NCBI GenBank assembly: GCA_963695375.1
Contig: OY968767.1
Location: 62,001-126,000 of the forward strand
DNA from: JACCVL01 sp963695375
GTDB taxonomy: Bacteria; Actinomycetota; Actinomycetes; Propionibacteriales; Nocardioidaceae
Direction of reading: 5' to 3'
Length of the DNA: 64,000 bases
The translations under genes were made by a program, and so were the position numbers. Positions 15,366 to 24,246 of this stretch are shown piece after piece; the first letter of the stretch is position 1; each line of letters starts with the position of its first letter. Under the pieces are notes generated by a model. The model was not told the DNA's origin. It was given only the letters and a program-made list of their open reading frames with translations, and made no database searches.

Positions 15366-17165
15366 TCAGCGGGAGGGGACGGCCGGGTGCGGCTCGTGGT
15401 CGCGGAAGCCGCGGCCGGACTTGCGGCCGTGATAGCCCGCGGTGACCAGGTGCTCGAGCAGCGGCGCCGGGGCGAATCCCGGCTCCCGGAACTCCCGGTA
15501 CAGGGTGCGCTGGATCGCCAGCGCGACGTCGTTGCCGACCACGTCGAGGAGCTCGAACGGCCCCATCGGCAGCCGGCAGCCCTCCTTCATCGCGGTGTCG
15601 ATGTCGTCCGCACTGGCGTAGTGCGCCTGCAGCATCTTCACCGCGTCGTTCAGGTACGGGAAGAGCAGGGCGTTGACGATGAAGCCGGCCCGGTCGCCGC
15701 AGGACACCGGATGCTTGCCCAGCCGGTGGCACACCGCCCGGATCGTGTCGGCCACCTCGACGTCGGTCGAGACCGTGGACACCACCTCGACCAGGCGCAT
15801 CTGCGGCGCCGGGTTGAAGAAGTGCATGCCGACGACGTCGCGGGGTCGGCCTGTCACCGCCGCGCAGCTGATCACCGGCAGCGAGGAGGTGGTGGTCGCG
15901 AGAATGGCACCCGGCTTGCAGATCTCGTCCAGGTTCTCGAAGAGCGCCTGCTTGGCGTCGATCTGTTCGACGACCGCCTCGATCACCAGGTCGGCCGCGG
16001 CGAGGTCGTCCAGGACGGTGCTGCCGCGCAGCCGGGTCAGCGTCGCGTCCCGGTCGGCCTGCTCGAGCTTGCCGCGCTGGACGGCCTTGTCCAGCGAACG
16101 GGTGACCGCGTCGACCAGGGCGCTCACCCGGTCCCGCCCGCGGGCCACCACGACGACGTCGAAGCCGGCCTTGGCGCACACCTCGGCGATCCCCGCAGCC
16201 ATCGTCCCCGAGCCGACGACGCCGATGGTGCCGACGTCGCGCCGCGGGACGGCGACGTCGGTCGACGCCGGGGTCCGCGCGTCCGGGACGACGACCGGGC
16301 TGTCCGGTCCGTCGTAGCTGAAGAACCCGCGGCCGCTCTTGCGGCCGAGCATGCCCGCCGTGACCATCTGCTTGAGCACCGGCGCGGGGGCGTGCAGCCG
16401 GTCCCGCCCCTGCAGGTACATCGTCTCCAGGATCTCGTACGCCGTGTCCAGGCCGATCAGGTCGAGCAGCGCCAGCGGGCCCATCGGGTAGCCGCAACCG
16501 AGCCGCATCGCGTCGTCGATGTCCTCCCGGCTGGCGTAGTGCGCGTCGTACATCGCCGCGGCGTGGTTGAGGTATCCGAACAGCAGCGCGTTCGCGATGA
16601 AACCGGCCTTGTCCCCCGCCACCACGGGGTTCTTGCCCAGCCGCCGGGCCAGCGCCTGGACGTCCTCGACCACGTCCGGCTCGGTGACCACCGTCCGGAT
16701 CACCTCGACGAACGCCTGGACCGGTGCCGGGTTGAAGAAGTGCAGGCCGATCACCCGGTGCGGGTGCGAGGTGGCCGCGGCGATCTCGGTCACCGACAGC
16801 GACGAGGTGTTGGTCGCGAGCACCGCCTGCGGTCCGACGATCTCGTCCAGCTCGGTGAAGATGGTCCGCTTGAGATCGAGGTGCTCGACCACGGCCTCGA
16901 CGACCAGGTCGCACTCCTTGACGTCGGTGAGCGACGTGCTGAAGCTGATCCGGCCGACCAGCTCGGTCTGCTCCTCCACGCTGAGCTTGCCGCGCTGGAC
17001 CGCACGGCCGGTGGAGTGCTCCAGGTGCGCCCGCCCCCTGGCCAGCTGGTCCTCGTCCCGCTCGACGCCGACGACCGCGATCCCGTTGCGGGCGAAGACC
17101 TCGGCGATCCCGGCACCCATGGTGCCGAGCCCGACCACACCGACGCTGGAGAACGCACGAGCCAT
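15366..17165 (-). CDS. Tandem-fused 3-hydroxyacyl-CoA dehydrogenase
   Basis: 599 aa made of two complete copies of the 3-hydroxybutyryl-CoA dehydrogenase fold. Copy 1 (about 1-290) has VVGLGTMGAGIAE, ATNTSSL and the catalytic His in GLHFFNPAP; copy 2 (about 313-599) has VVGSGTMAAGIAE, ATTTSSL and GMHFFNPAP. Each ends with the GRKSGRGF signature. In copy 2 the usual substrate-contacting Asn of ATNTSS is Thr, so the copies may differ in specificity. It oxidises or reduces (S)-3-hydroxyacyl-CoA with NAD. It is divergent from nucS. Confidence 0.9.
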   Translation of the reverse strand: MARAFSSVGVVGLGTMGAGIAEVFARNGIAVVGVERDEDQLARGRAHLEHSTGRAVQRGKLSVEEQTELVGRISFSTSLTDVKECDLVVEAVVEHLDLKRTIFTELDEIVGPQAVLATNTSSLSVTEIAAATSHPHRVIGLHFFNPAPVQAFVEVIRTVVTEPDVVEDVQALARRLGKNPVVAGDKAGFIANALLFGYLNHAAAMYDAHYASREDIDDAMRLGCGYPMGPLALLDLIGLDTAYEILETMYLQGRDRLHAPAPVLKQMVTAGMLGRKSGRGFFSYDGPDSPVVVPDARTPASTDVAVPRRDVGTIGVVGSGTMAAGIAEVCAKAGFDVVVVARGRDRVSALVDAVTRSLDKAVQRGKLEQADRDATLTRLRGSTVLDDLAAADLVIEAVVEQIDAKQALFENLDEICKPGAILATTTSSLPVISCAAVTGRPRDVVGMHFFNPAPQMRLVEVVSTVSTDVEVADTIRAVCHRLGKHPVSCGDRAGFIVNALLFPYLNDAVKMLQAHYASADDIDTAMKEGCRLPMGPFELLDVVGNDVALAIQRTLYREFREPGFAPAPLLEHLVTAGYHGRKSGRGFRDHEPHPAVPSR

Positions 17166-17217
17166 GCCGGGCAGTGTGCCAGCCGGGCACCGGCTCCGGC
17201 GGTACGGGGGCGGCGAC

Positions 17218-17223
17218 TAGTCT
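17218..17223 (+). promoter_or_regulatory. -10 element of a probable leaderless nucS promoter
   Basis: TAGTCT (TANNNT) ends 6 nt before the GTG start of nucS, and no purine-rich ribosome site exists between them. This is the usual geometry of leaderless actinobacterial mRNAs whose first base is the start codon. The -35 region is not recognisable. Confidence 0.45.
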
Positions 17224-17229
17224 CGGCCG

Positions 17230-17907
17230 GTGCGTCTCGTCATCGCCCGCTGCCAGGTGGACTACTCCGGCCGGCTGTCCGCGCATCTCCCGCCCGCGAC
17301 CAGGCTTGTCCTGGTCAAGGCCGACGGGTCGGTCTCGATCCACGCCGACGACCGCGCGTACAAGCCGTTGAACTGGATGAGCCCGCCGTGCCGGGTCGTC
17401 GAGAGCACCGCCGACGACGGCCGGCTGCAGTGGACGGTCACCGCGACCAAGGGGGACGGGCAGCTGCGGATCGTCTTCGACGAGGTGCTGCACGACTCGT
17501 CCCACGACCTCGGCGTCGACCCAGGACTGGTCAAGGACGGGGTGGAGAAGCACCTCCAGGAGCTGCTGGCCGACCACCCCTCGTCGCTGGGCGCCGACCT
17601 GACGCTGGTCCGGCGCGAGTACCCCACCGCGATCGGGCCGGTCGACCTGCTCTGCCGGGACACCGACGGCGTCACGGTCGCCGTCGAGGTCAAGCGGCGG
17701 GGTGAGATCGACGGCGTCGAGCAGCTGACCCGCTACCTCGAGCTGCTCAACCGCGACCCCCTGCTGGCGCCGGTACGCGGCATCTTCGCCGCGCAGGAGA
17801 TCAAGCGGCAGGCACGGGTGCTGGCGACCGACCGCGGCATCGACTGCGCCGTCGTCGACTACGACGCGCTGCGCGGCCTGGACAAGGTCGAGGACCGCTT
17901 GTTCTGA
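17230..17907 (+). CDS. nucS: Endonuclease NucS (EndoMS), mismatch-specific
   Basis: 225 aa starting at GTG 17230. NucS cuts both strands at mismatches and provides non-canonical mismatch repair in actinobacteria lacking MutS/MutL. The N-terminal dimerisation domain has the conserved KPLNWM and the C-terminal nuclease domain carries GPVDLLCRD, then VAVEVKRRGEIDGVEQLTRYL with the metal-binding Asp, Glu and Lys. The C-terminus VEDRLF fits the short beta-clamp binding tail of the family. It is divergent from the dehydrogenase gene and apparently leaderless. Confidence 0.95.
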   Translation: MRLVIARCQVDYSGRLSAHLPPATRLVLVKADGSVSIHADDRAYKPLNWMSPPCRVVESTADDGRLQWTVTATKGDGQLRIVFDEVLHDSSHDLGVDPGLVKDGVEKHLQELLADHPSSLGADLTLVRREYPTAIGPVDLLCRDTDGVTVAVEVKRRGEIDGVEQLTRYLELLNRDPLLAPVRGIFAAQEIKRQARVLATDRGIDCAVVDYDALRGLDKVEDRLF

Positions 17908-17953
17908 GCGGCGCCCATTGCGCGGTGGAGGCCTCGTCAGCACGCTGTCGCCC

Positions 17954-18421
17954 ATGACCGAGACCTTCATCGTCCCGCCGGGTGCGGGCCGCCGCCTGGA
18001 CCTGGGCACTTTCGAGGTGGTGCTCCTCGCGACGGCGGAGCAGACGGCGAACGAGTTCACGCTCCTCCAGACCGAGCGCGAGCCTCCCGGCTTCGGGCCG
18101 CCCCTGCACATCCACCACGACGCCGCCGAGGCGTTCTACGTGCTGGAGGGCGAGTACCTCATGCACCTGCCGGAGAGCCGGCAGGTGTGCCCACCGGGCA
18201 CGTTCGTCTACGTGCCCAGAGGCACGCCGCACACGTTCGAGGTGGTGTCGACCGGGCCCGGCAGGAAGCTGAATCTGTTCGCCCCCGCCGCGATGGTCGG
18301 CTTCTTCGAGGAGCTGGCCGCCGCGGAGGCAGCGGGAAACGCAACGCCGGCGGAGCTGGACCGGATCGCCGCCCACAACCAGATGGAAGTCGTCGGTCCG
18401 GTGCCGGACAGCTACCTCTGA
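17954..18421 (+). CDS. Cupin-domain protein
   Basis: 155 aa single-domain cupin from ATG 17954. Motif 1 is PPLHIHHDAAEAFYVLEGEY (metal ligands H, H, E) and motif 2 is PRGTPHTFEVV with the last His. The beta-barrel is followed by a helical tail (FFEELAAAEAAG). Proteins like this range from quercetin-dioxygenase-like enzymes to simple binding proteins; no more precise call is justified. It follows nucS by 46 nt. Confidence 0.75.
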   Translation: MTETFIVPPGAGRRLDLGTFEVVLLATAEQTANEFTLLQTEREPPGFGPPLHIHHDAAEAFYVLEGEYLMHLPESRQVCPPGTFVYVPRGTPHTFEVVSTGPGRKLNLFAPAAMVGFFEELAAAEAAGNATPAELDRIAAHNQMEVVGPVPDSYL

Positions 18422-18478
18422 GCCCTGCCCCAGCAAAAGCGCTGTCCCGGCCGGCCGCCGGCGGGTCAGGATGGCCGG

Positions 18479-19216
18479 ATGCCGACGAACCACTTCGACG
18501 AACCGGTGGCCGCGGGGTACGACGAGGGGTCGGCCGAGATGTTCGACCCGGAGGTGCTCCGGCCCACGGTCGACCTCCTCGCCGGCCTGGCCGGGGCCGG
18601 CCCTGCCCTGGAGCTGGCCGTCGGCACCGGTCGCGTGGCGCTGCCGCTCAGCCAGCGCGGCGTGCCCGTCCACGGGATCGAGCTGTCGCCGGCGATGGCG
18701 GCGCAGCTGGCGGCCAAGCCGGGGGGCACGAGCGTGCCGGTCACGATCGGGGACATGGCGAGCACTCGGGTGACCGGCTCATTCACCCTGGTCTATCTGG
18801 TCTTCAACACCATCGCGAACCTGACCAGCCAGGACGAGCAGGTGCGGTGCTTCCGCAACGCCGCCGCGCACCTGGTCGACGGCGGTTGCTTCGTCGTCGA
18901 GCTGTTCGTGCCGATCCTGCAGCGGCTGCCTCCCGGTGAGGTGTTCCGCACCTTCCACCATGACGACGACGGGCACAGCTTCGACGAGTACGACGTCGCG
19001 ACGCAGTCGATGTTCTCCCACCACTACCGCTTCGCCGCCGGCAGCTACGAGCGAGTCTCCGTGCCCTTCCGCTACGCATGGCCGGCCGAGCTCGACCTGA
19101 TGGCCCGGCTGGCGGGCCTGCGGCTGCGGGACCGATGGGCAGGCTGGGACCGCGCCCCGTTCACCAGCGGCAGCAGCTCGCACGTCTCGGTCTGGGAGAA
19201 GCCCGCGGCCGGCTAG
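18479..19216 (+). CDS. Class I SAM-dependent methyltransferase
   Basis: 245 aa from ATG 18479. Motif I is LELAVGTGRVALPLSQRG at about residues 41-58, with the acidic end of strand 2 in VHGIELSPAM and motif post-I in TIGDMAS. The C-terminal part (VFRTFHHDDDGHSFDEYD, FRYAWPAELDLMARLAGL) is typical of small-molecule methyltransferases with an unknown acceptor. It overlaps tail to tail by 4 bp with the amino acid oxidase gene. Confidence 0.8.
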   Translation: MPTNHFDEPVAAGYDEGSAEMFDPEVLRPTVDLLAGLAGAGPALELAVGTGRVALPLSQRGVPVHGIELSPAMAAQLAAKPGGTSVPVTIGDMASTRVTGSFTLVYLVFNTIANLTSQDEQVRCFRNAAAHLVDGGCFVVELFVPILQRLPPGEVFRTFHHDDDGHSFDEYDVATQSMFSHHYRFAAGSYERVSVPFRYAWPAELDLMARLAGLRLRDRWAGWDRAPFTSGSSSHVSVWEKPAAG

Positions 19217-20139
19217 CCGGCCGTGGCGACCAGGCCGGCGACCTCCTCCGCGCAGCCCCAGGACAGGGTCACGCCGGCTCCACCGTGCCCGTAGCAGTGC
19301 ACGACGGGCGGGTGTCCCGGCCGGTCCTCCCGCTCCAACCGCACGGTCGGCCGGGCCGGGCGCAGCCCCACCCGCGTGCCGAGCACCCGGGCTCCGGCGA
19401 GCGCCGGCACCAGCGCGACGCCGCGCCGGTGGATCGCGGTCGCCTGCGCCGGGTCGACCACGCGGTCATCGCTGCCCTCCTCGTCGCTGCCACCGACGAC
19501 GACGACCCGCTCGCGCGGCACGACGTAGGTGACCGCCGCCTCGTCGAGCGCCCACTGGTCGAGGCCGACCTGTTCCAGCAGCACGACCTGGCCGCGCACC
19601 GGCGTGACGCTGTCGTCGCCAGCGAGCTCTCTCGCCGCGAGCCCGCTGGCGTGCACCACCAGGTCGGCGTCGTCCGGGAGCGCCGCCAGGCGTCGGCGGA
19701 CCAACACCCCGCCGGCCGACTCGAGGCGAGCCTGCAACCACGGCAGGTACCGGCTCATGTCCACGACCGGCGCGGTGAAGGTCCACCCACCGGCGTAGCC
19801 GGCCGGTGCGTCGCGCACCGGCTCGAGGTCCGGCACCGCGGCGGCCCACCAGGGGCGCGCCGCCGGTTCGCGCAGCAGCTCGCGCCCGGTCAGCAGCCGG
19901 ACGCCCGCGGCCGGGTCCCGGCCGGCAAGGTCGACCAGCGCCGCGTAGGTCCGCGTGCCCCACGAGAGCACCCGGTCGCGCGGGGCGGCACGGTACGGAT
20001 ACCAGAGTGCGGCGGCGATCGACGACGTCGTGTCGGCCGGGTCCTCGGCGCTGCGGACCTCGACCTCGTTCCCGGCCTCGGCGAGCAGGACGGCTGCGGA
20101 CAGCCCGATCACACCGGCACCCACCACGACGACGCGCAT
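19213..20139 (-). CDS. D-amino-acid oxidase (FAD)
   Basis: 308 aa. The dinucleotide fold begins at residue 3 with VVVVGAGVIGLSAA; ALWYPYRA and DMSRYLPWLQARL follow, and the C-terminal substrate/FAD segment is GLRPARPTVRLE with CYGHGGAGVTLSWG. These are the family signatures (the GLRP arginine binds the substrate carboxylate). It would oxidise D-amino acids to keto acids, ammonia and peroxide. It is 5 nt downstream of the phosphoesterase gene on the same strand. Confidence 0.9.
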   Translation of the reverse strand: MRVVVVGAGVIGLSAAVLLAEAGNEVEVRSAEDPADTTSSIAAALWYPYRAAPRDRVLSWGTRTYAALVDLAGRDPAAGVRLLTGRELLREPAARPWWAAAVPDLEPVRDAPAGYAGGWTFTAPVVDMSRYLPWLQARLESAGGVLVRRRLAALPDDADLVVHASGLAARELAGDDSVTPVRGQVVLLEQVGLDQWALDEAAVTYVVPRERVVVVGGSDEEGSDDRVVDPAQATAIHRRGVALVPALAGARVLGTRVGLRPARPTVRLEREDRPGHPPVVHCYGHGGAGVTLSWGCAEEVAGLVATAG

Positions 20140-20144
20140 CCCGG

Positions 20145-21113
20145 TCAGTGCCGGGCTGCTGGGCCGCAGCCCACCGGTCCACCGGTGTCGAGCACGGCAC
20201 CCCGCGCCGTCAGGTAACGCCAGCGATAGCCGCTGTCGCCCAGAGCAAGTCGGAGCACGCCGTGCCGGCCGGCGATCCGTCGCTCGACCAGCGCCCCGGG
20301 TGGGTCACCGAACGGCCGCAGCTCGGCACCGCCGGTCCCCACGACGAACTGCCGGACGCCGTCCGGCGCCGCCGCCCCGGACGCGCCCCGGGGGGCGAAC
20401 CTCTCGTAGTCGTGGTCGTGGCCGTTGAGGACGAGGTCGGCGCCGTGCCGGGCCAGCACCCGCCACAGCACGCGCACCCGGCCGTTGTCACCATGCTGCC
20501 CGCCGGACCAGGGCGGGTGGTGCCAGTAGCCCAGGACGCACCGCGAGTCGGCCCGCCTCAGGTCGCGGCGCAGCCACCGGACCTGTGCCGAGTCACGGTC
20601 GCACTGGACCGGCCGGCACCTGCCGTTGCCGGAGTTGAGCGCCACCAGATGCCAGCCGCCGACGTCCTGGCTGTAGTAGCCCCGGTCGGGATCGCCGGCC
20701 CGGCCGCCGAAGTAGCGGAAGTAGCCCCGGGCACCCGGCCGCAGGTACTCGTGGTTGCCGGGCACCGGGGACGTCAGGGCGCGGAACCGGCCCCACGTCC
20801 GGTCGTACTCGGCCATGAAGTCGCGGTATGCGCCGCTCGGGTACTGGGTGTCACCGAGTGCCAGCACCAGGTCGGGGTCGATCCGCGCCACCCGCCTGGC
20901 GGTCCGGTGGGACGCACACCCGCGGCCGGCGCAGTCGGCGATGTCCCCCGCGGCGACGACGATCACCCGGCCGACCGCGCGCCGCCCCTGGTCTGCGGCT
21001 TCGGGACGGCTGCGGTCGGCGGGGCCGCCGACGGCGCAACCGGCGGCGAGCAGGCCCAGACCGGCGGCCGCTGCCACCAGCCGGCGGGACAGCCCCACCC
21101 CGGAGCCGGTCAC
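20145..21113 (-). CDS. Lipoprotein calcineurin-like metallophosphoesterase
   Basis: 322 aa with a lipoprotein signal (LGLLAAGC, Cys at about 26). All five metallophosphoesterase motifs are present in order: AGDIADC, LGDTQYPSG, GNHEY, YWHHPPW and NGHDHDYERF. The layout is that of purple-acid-phosphatase-like exported phosphatases. It overlaps by 4 bp (ATGA) with the upstream K+ channel gene, suggesting translational coupling. Confidence 0.88.
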   Translation of the reverse strand: MTGSGVGLSRRLVAAAAGLGLLAAGCAVGGPADRSRPEAADQGRRAVGRVIVVAAGDIADCAGRGCASHRTARRVARIDPDLVLALGDTQYPSGAYRDFMAEYDRTWGRFRALTSPVPGNHEYLRPGARGYFRYFGGRAGDPDRGYYSQDVGGWHLVALNSGNGRCRPVQCDRDSAQVRWLRRDLRRADSRCVLGYWHHPPWSGGQHGDNGRVRVLWRVLARHGADLVLNGHDHDYERFAPRGASGAAAPDGVRQFVVGTGGAELRPFGDPPGALVERRIAGRHGVLRLALGDSGYRWRYLTARGAVLDTGGPVGCGPAARH

Positions 21114-22171
21114 TCGTCCATCACCGCGTCGGCGCCGGGCCGGGATGCCCAGGGCAGCTCGACCCCGGAGCGCACCACGACGACCTTGTCGCCGCGTTCG
21201 AGCTGCGACACCGTCGGCTCGAAGAAGCGGAAGACCCGGTTGCCGCGCACCACCGCGATCACCTGGTCGCCGCAGGACTGCGGGGGCTTGCCGACCTCGG
21301 ACGGCTGCACGTCCCGCTCGGCCACCTCCAGCCCCTCTCCGTACGTGAGCAGGTCCTCCAGCACCTCCCCCAGCGACGGGCTGACCGCCGAGAGGCCGAG
21401 CAGCCGCCCCACCGAGTCCGACGACGTGACGACGGCGTCCGCTCCGCTCTGCCGGACGAGCGGCACGTTGTCCTGCTCCCGGACCGCGACGGTGACGAAG
21501 GCGGACGGGTTCAGCTGGCGGGCGGTGAGCGTCATCAGCACGGCCGCATCGTCGCGCTGCGCGGTGACCAGCACCTGCCGAGCCTCACCGACTCCGGCCC
21601 GGACCAGCACCTCACGCCGGGTCCCGTCTCCGACCACGACCGCGACTCCGTCCTCGTTGGCCTGGGCGATCGCCTCGGTGGCATTGTCGATCACCACGAT
21701 GTCCTCGTCCCGAAATCCCTTGGCCAGCAGGGTCTGCACGGCACTGCGGCCCTTGGTCCCGTAACCGACGACCACCACGTGGTCCTGCATGTGCTTCCTC
21801 CATCGGGAGATCCGCCACTGGTAGCGCCCCTGGCTGGCCAGCACCTCGAGCGTGGTCCCGACCAGCACGATCAGGAACATGACCCGCAGCGGGGTGATGA
21901 TGACCGCGTTGAACAGCCGGGCGCCGTCGGTCACCGGGGTGATGTCGCCGTAACCCGTGGTCGTCATCGTGACGGTCGCGTAGTAGAGGCAGTCCAGCAG
22001 GCTGAGCTCGCCCCCGTCGCCGCCGTAGGCGTCGCGGTAGCCGTCCCTGTCCACGTAGACGAGCAGCACCACCGCGCCGAGCAGCCCCAGCCCGATCGCC
22101 ACCCGCAGCTGCAGAGCGCGCCACGGCGAGGAGGTGCGGTCCGGAAGCCGGATGCGCGGGGCGTCAGCCAC
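21110..22171 (-). CDS. Potassium channel with RCK (TrkA-N) domain
   Basis: 353 aa. Two membrane helices flank the selectivity filter TTTGYGDI at about residues 71-78 (MthK-like two-helix channel). From about residue 130 an RCK domain starts with VVVVGYGTKGRSAV and a conserved acidic end of strand 2 (VVIDN), followed by a TrkA-C-like region. It would gate K+ flux by ligand or nucleotide binding. The downstream phosphoesterase overlaps by 4 bp. Confidence 0.92.
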   Translation of the reverse strand: MADAPRIRLPDRTSSPWRALQLRVAIGLGLLGAVVLLVYVDRDGYRDAYGGDGGELSLLDCLYYATVTMTTTGYGDITPVTDGARLFNAVIITPLRVMFLIVLVGTTLEVLASQGRYQWRISRWRKHMQDHVVVVGYGTKGRSAVQTLLAKGFRDEDIVVIDNATEAIAQANEDGVAVVVGDGTRREVLVRAGVGEARQVLVTAQRDDAAVLMTLTARQLNPSAFVTVAVREQDNVPLVRQSGADAVVTSSDSVGRLLGLSAVSPSLGEVLEDLLTYGEGLEVAERDVQPSEVGKPPQSCGDQVIAVVRGNRVFRFFEPTVSQLERGDKVVVVRSGVELPWASRPGADAVMDE

Positions 22172-22207
22172 GGAGGGAACTGTACGGGCAGCCGTGGGTC
22201 AGGCGAC

Positions 22208-24223
22208 TCAGGCGCGGTCCAGACCGTTCGCGTCGCGCACCTCGTCGACGATGCGGCCGATGATCTCGGTGAGCCCGAAGTCCCGCGGAGTGAAGACGGC
22301 GGCCACCCCGGCGGCGCGCAGGACCCGCGCGTCGGCGGCGGGGATGATGCCGCCCACGACGACCGGCACGGCGTCCGCCCCGGCGTCGCGCAGGCCGTCG
22401 AGCACCGCCGGGACCAGCTCGAGATGCGAGCCGGACAGGATGGACAGCCCCACGCAGTGGACGTCCTCGGCGATCGCCGCGGCGACGATCTCGGCCGGAG
22501 TCAGCCGGATCCCCTGGTAGACCACCTCGAGACCGGCGTCGCGGGCCCGCACGGCGATCTGCTCGGCGCCGTTCGAGTGGCCGTCCAGTCCGGGCTTTCC
22601 GACGAGCAGGCGCAGGCGCCGACCGAGGTCACTGCTGGTGGCGGATACGCGCCGACGGATCCGCGTGAGCTCCTCCCCCGCCTCCGCGGCCCCGACGGAC
22701 GCCGAGACACCGGTCGCGGCGCGATACTCACCGAACACCTCGCGCAGGGCGCCGGCCCACTCCCCCGTCGTGGCACCGGCGCGCGCTGCCCGCAGGGTGG
22801 CGTCCATCAGGTTGGCGCCGGACTTCGCATCGGCCCGGAGCCGGTCCAGGGCCGCGGCCACCTCGTCCCGGTTCCGCTGCTGGCGCCAGCGCCGGACCGA
22901 GTCGACGGCGGCTCGCTCCGCCGCCGGATCCGGGGCCTGGATCACGGTGTCGAGGTCGGCCGTCAACGGTGACGGTTCGGTGCTGGTGAAGCGGTTCACC
23001 CCGACCACCGTGTCCGCGCCGGACTCGATCCGAGCCCGACGGACCGCGTGCGCGGCGACCAGCTGGGACTTCATGTAGCCGGACTCCACGGCCGCCACTG
23101 CCCCGCCCATGGCCTGCACCCGGTCGATCTCGTCGCGCGCACCCGCGACCAGGGCGTCCACCTTGGCCCGGACCACCGGAGAACCGTCGAACAGGTCGTC
23201 GTACTCGAGCAGGTCGGACTCGTAGGCGAGCACCTGCTGCATGCGCAGCGACCACTGCTGGTCCCAGGGTCGGGGCAGGCCGAGGGCCTCGTTCCAGGCC
23301 GGGAGCTGGACCGCCCGGGCCCGGGCGGTCCGGGAGAGCGTGACGGCGAGCATCTCCAGCACGATCCGCTGCACGTTGTTCTCCGGCTGTGCCTCGGTGA
23401 GCCCGAGCGAGTTCACCTGGACGCCGTACCGGAAGCGGCGGAGCCGCTCGTCCTCGACCTGCCAGCGATCACGGCAGAGCTCGTCCCAGAGCTCGACGAA
23501 CGCCCGCAGCTTGCACATCTCCTCGACGAACCGCACGCCGGCGTTGACGAAGAACGACATCCGCCCGACCACGGCGGCGAACTCATCGGGCGGCACCTGT
23601 CCGGAGTCACGGACCCCGTCCAGGACCGCGATCGCGGTGCACAGCGAGTACGCGAGCTCCTGCTCCGGCGTGGCACCGGCCTCCTGCAGGTGATAGCTGC
23701 AGATGTTGATCGGGTTCCAGCGCGGGATCGCCTTGACGGTGTAGGCGATCATGTCCGTCGTCAGCCGCAGCGAGTGGTCCGGGCCGAAGACGTACGTGCC
23801 GCGGGACAGGTACTCCTTGATGATGTCGTTCTGCGTGGTCCCGGCCAGCCGCTCCGGCTCGATCCCCTGCTCCTCGGCGACCACCTGGTACATCGCCAGC
23901 AGCCACATGGCGGTGGCGTTGATGGTCATGGACGTGTTCATCTCCGCCAGCGGGATCCCGTCGAAGAGCCGGCGCATCTCGCCCAGGTGCGGCACGGGCA
24001 CGCCGACCTTGCCGACCTCGCCGTGGGCGAGCTCGTGGTCGGGGTCGTAGCCGGTCTGGGTGGGCAGGTCGAAGGCCACCGACAGCCCGGTCTGGCCGTG
24101 GGCGAGGTTCCGGCGGTACAAGGCGTTGGACTCACCGGCGGAGCTGTGCCCGGCGTAGGTCCGCATCACCCACGGCGGATCTCGTCGGGACGGCTCCGAG
24201 TCGGGTGCTGGCGTGCTCACCAT
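22208..24223 (-). CDS. ecm: Ethylmalonyl-CoA mutase (MeaA type), adenosylcobalamin-dependent
   Basis: 671 aa single-chain mutase. The catalytic barrel opens with VMRTYAGHSSA and contains LSVAFDLPTQTGYDPDH, NTSMTINATAMWLLAMY and PINICSYHLQEAGATP. The C-terminal B12-binding domain has VGKPGLDGHSNGAEQIA with the DxHxxG cobalt-ligand His, and GLSILSGSH. Length and motif wording match Ecm/MeaA rather than the longer methylmalonyl-CoA mutase alpha chain. It converts ethylmalonyl-CoA to methylsuccinyl-CoA. It lies 23 nt after a 3-hydroxybutyryl-CoA dehydrogenase gene, the neighbouring pathway step. Confidence 0.92.
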   Translation of the reverse strand: MVSTPAPDSEPSRRDPPWVMRTYAGHSSAGESNALYRRNLAHGQTGLSVAFDLPTQTGYDPDHELAHGEVGKVGVPVPHLGEMRRLFDGIPLAEMNTSMTINATAMWLLAMYQVVAEEQGIEPERLAGTTQNDIIKEYLSRGTYVFGPDHSLRLTTDMIAYTVKAIPRWNPINICSYHLQEAGATPEQELAYSLCTAIAVLDGVRDSGQVPPDEFAAVVGRMSFFVNAGVRFVEEMCKLRAFVELWDELCRDRWQVEDERLRRFRYGVQVNSLGLTEAQPENNVQRIVLEMLAVTLSRTARARAVQLPAWNEALGLPRPWDQQWSLRMQQVLAYESDLLEYDDLFDGSPVVRAKVDALVAGARDEIDRVQAMGGAVAAVESGYMKSQLVAAHAVRRARIESGADTVVGVNRFTSTEPSPLTADLDTVIQAPDPAAERAAVDSVRRWRQQRNRDEVAAALDRLRADAKSGANLMDATLRAARAGATTGEWAGALREVFGEYRAATGVSASVGAAEAGEELTRIRRRVSATSSDLGRRLRLLVGKPGLDGHSNGAEQIAVRARDAGLEVVYQGIRLTPAEIVAAAIAEDVHCVGLSILSGSHLELVPAVLDGLRDAGADAVPVVVGGIIPAADARVLRAAGVAAVFTPRDFGLTEIIGRIVDEVRDANGLDRA

Positions 24224-24246
24224 GACCGGCAGCGTACGGCTCGTGG

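Noticed and set aside
22172..22207. Cobalamin riboswitch near B12-dependent genes
   Set aside because: Gaps upstream of ecm, hbd, meaB and the mutase fragment are too short or lack a B12-box-like sequence.
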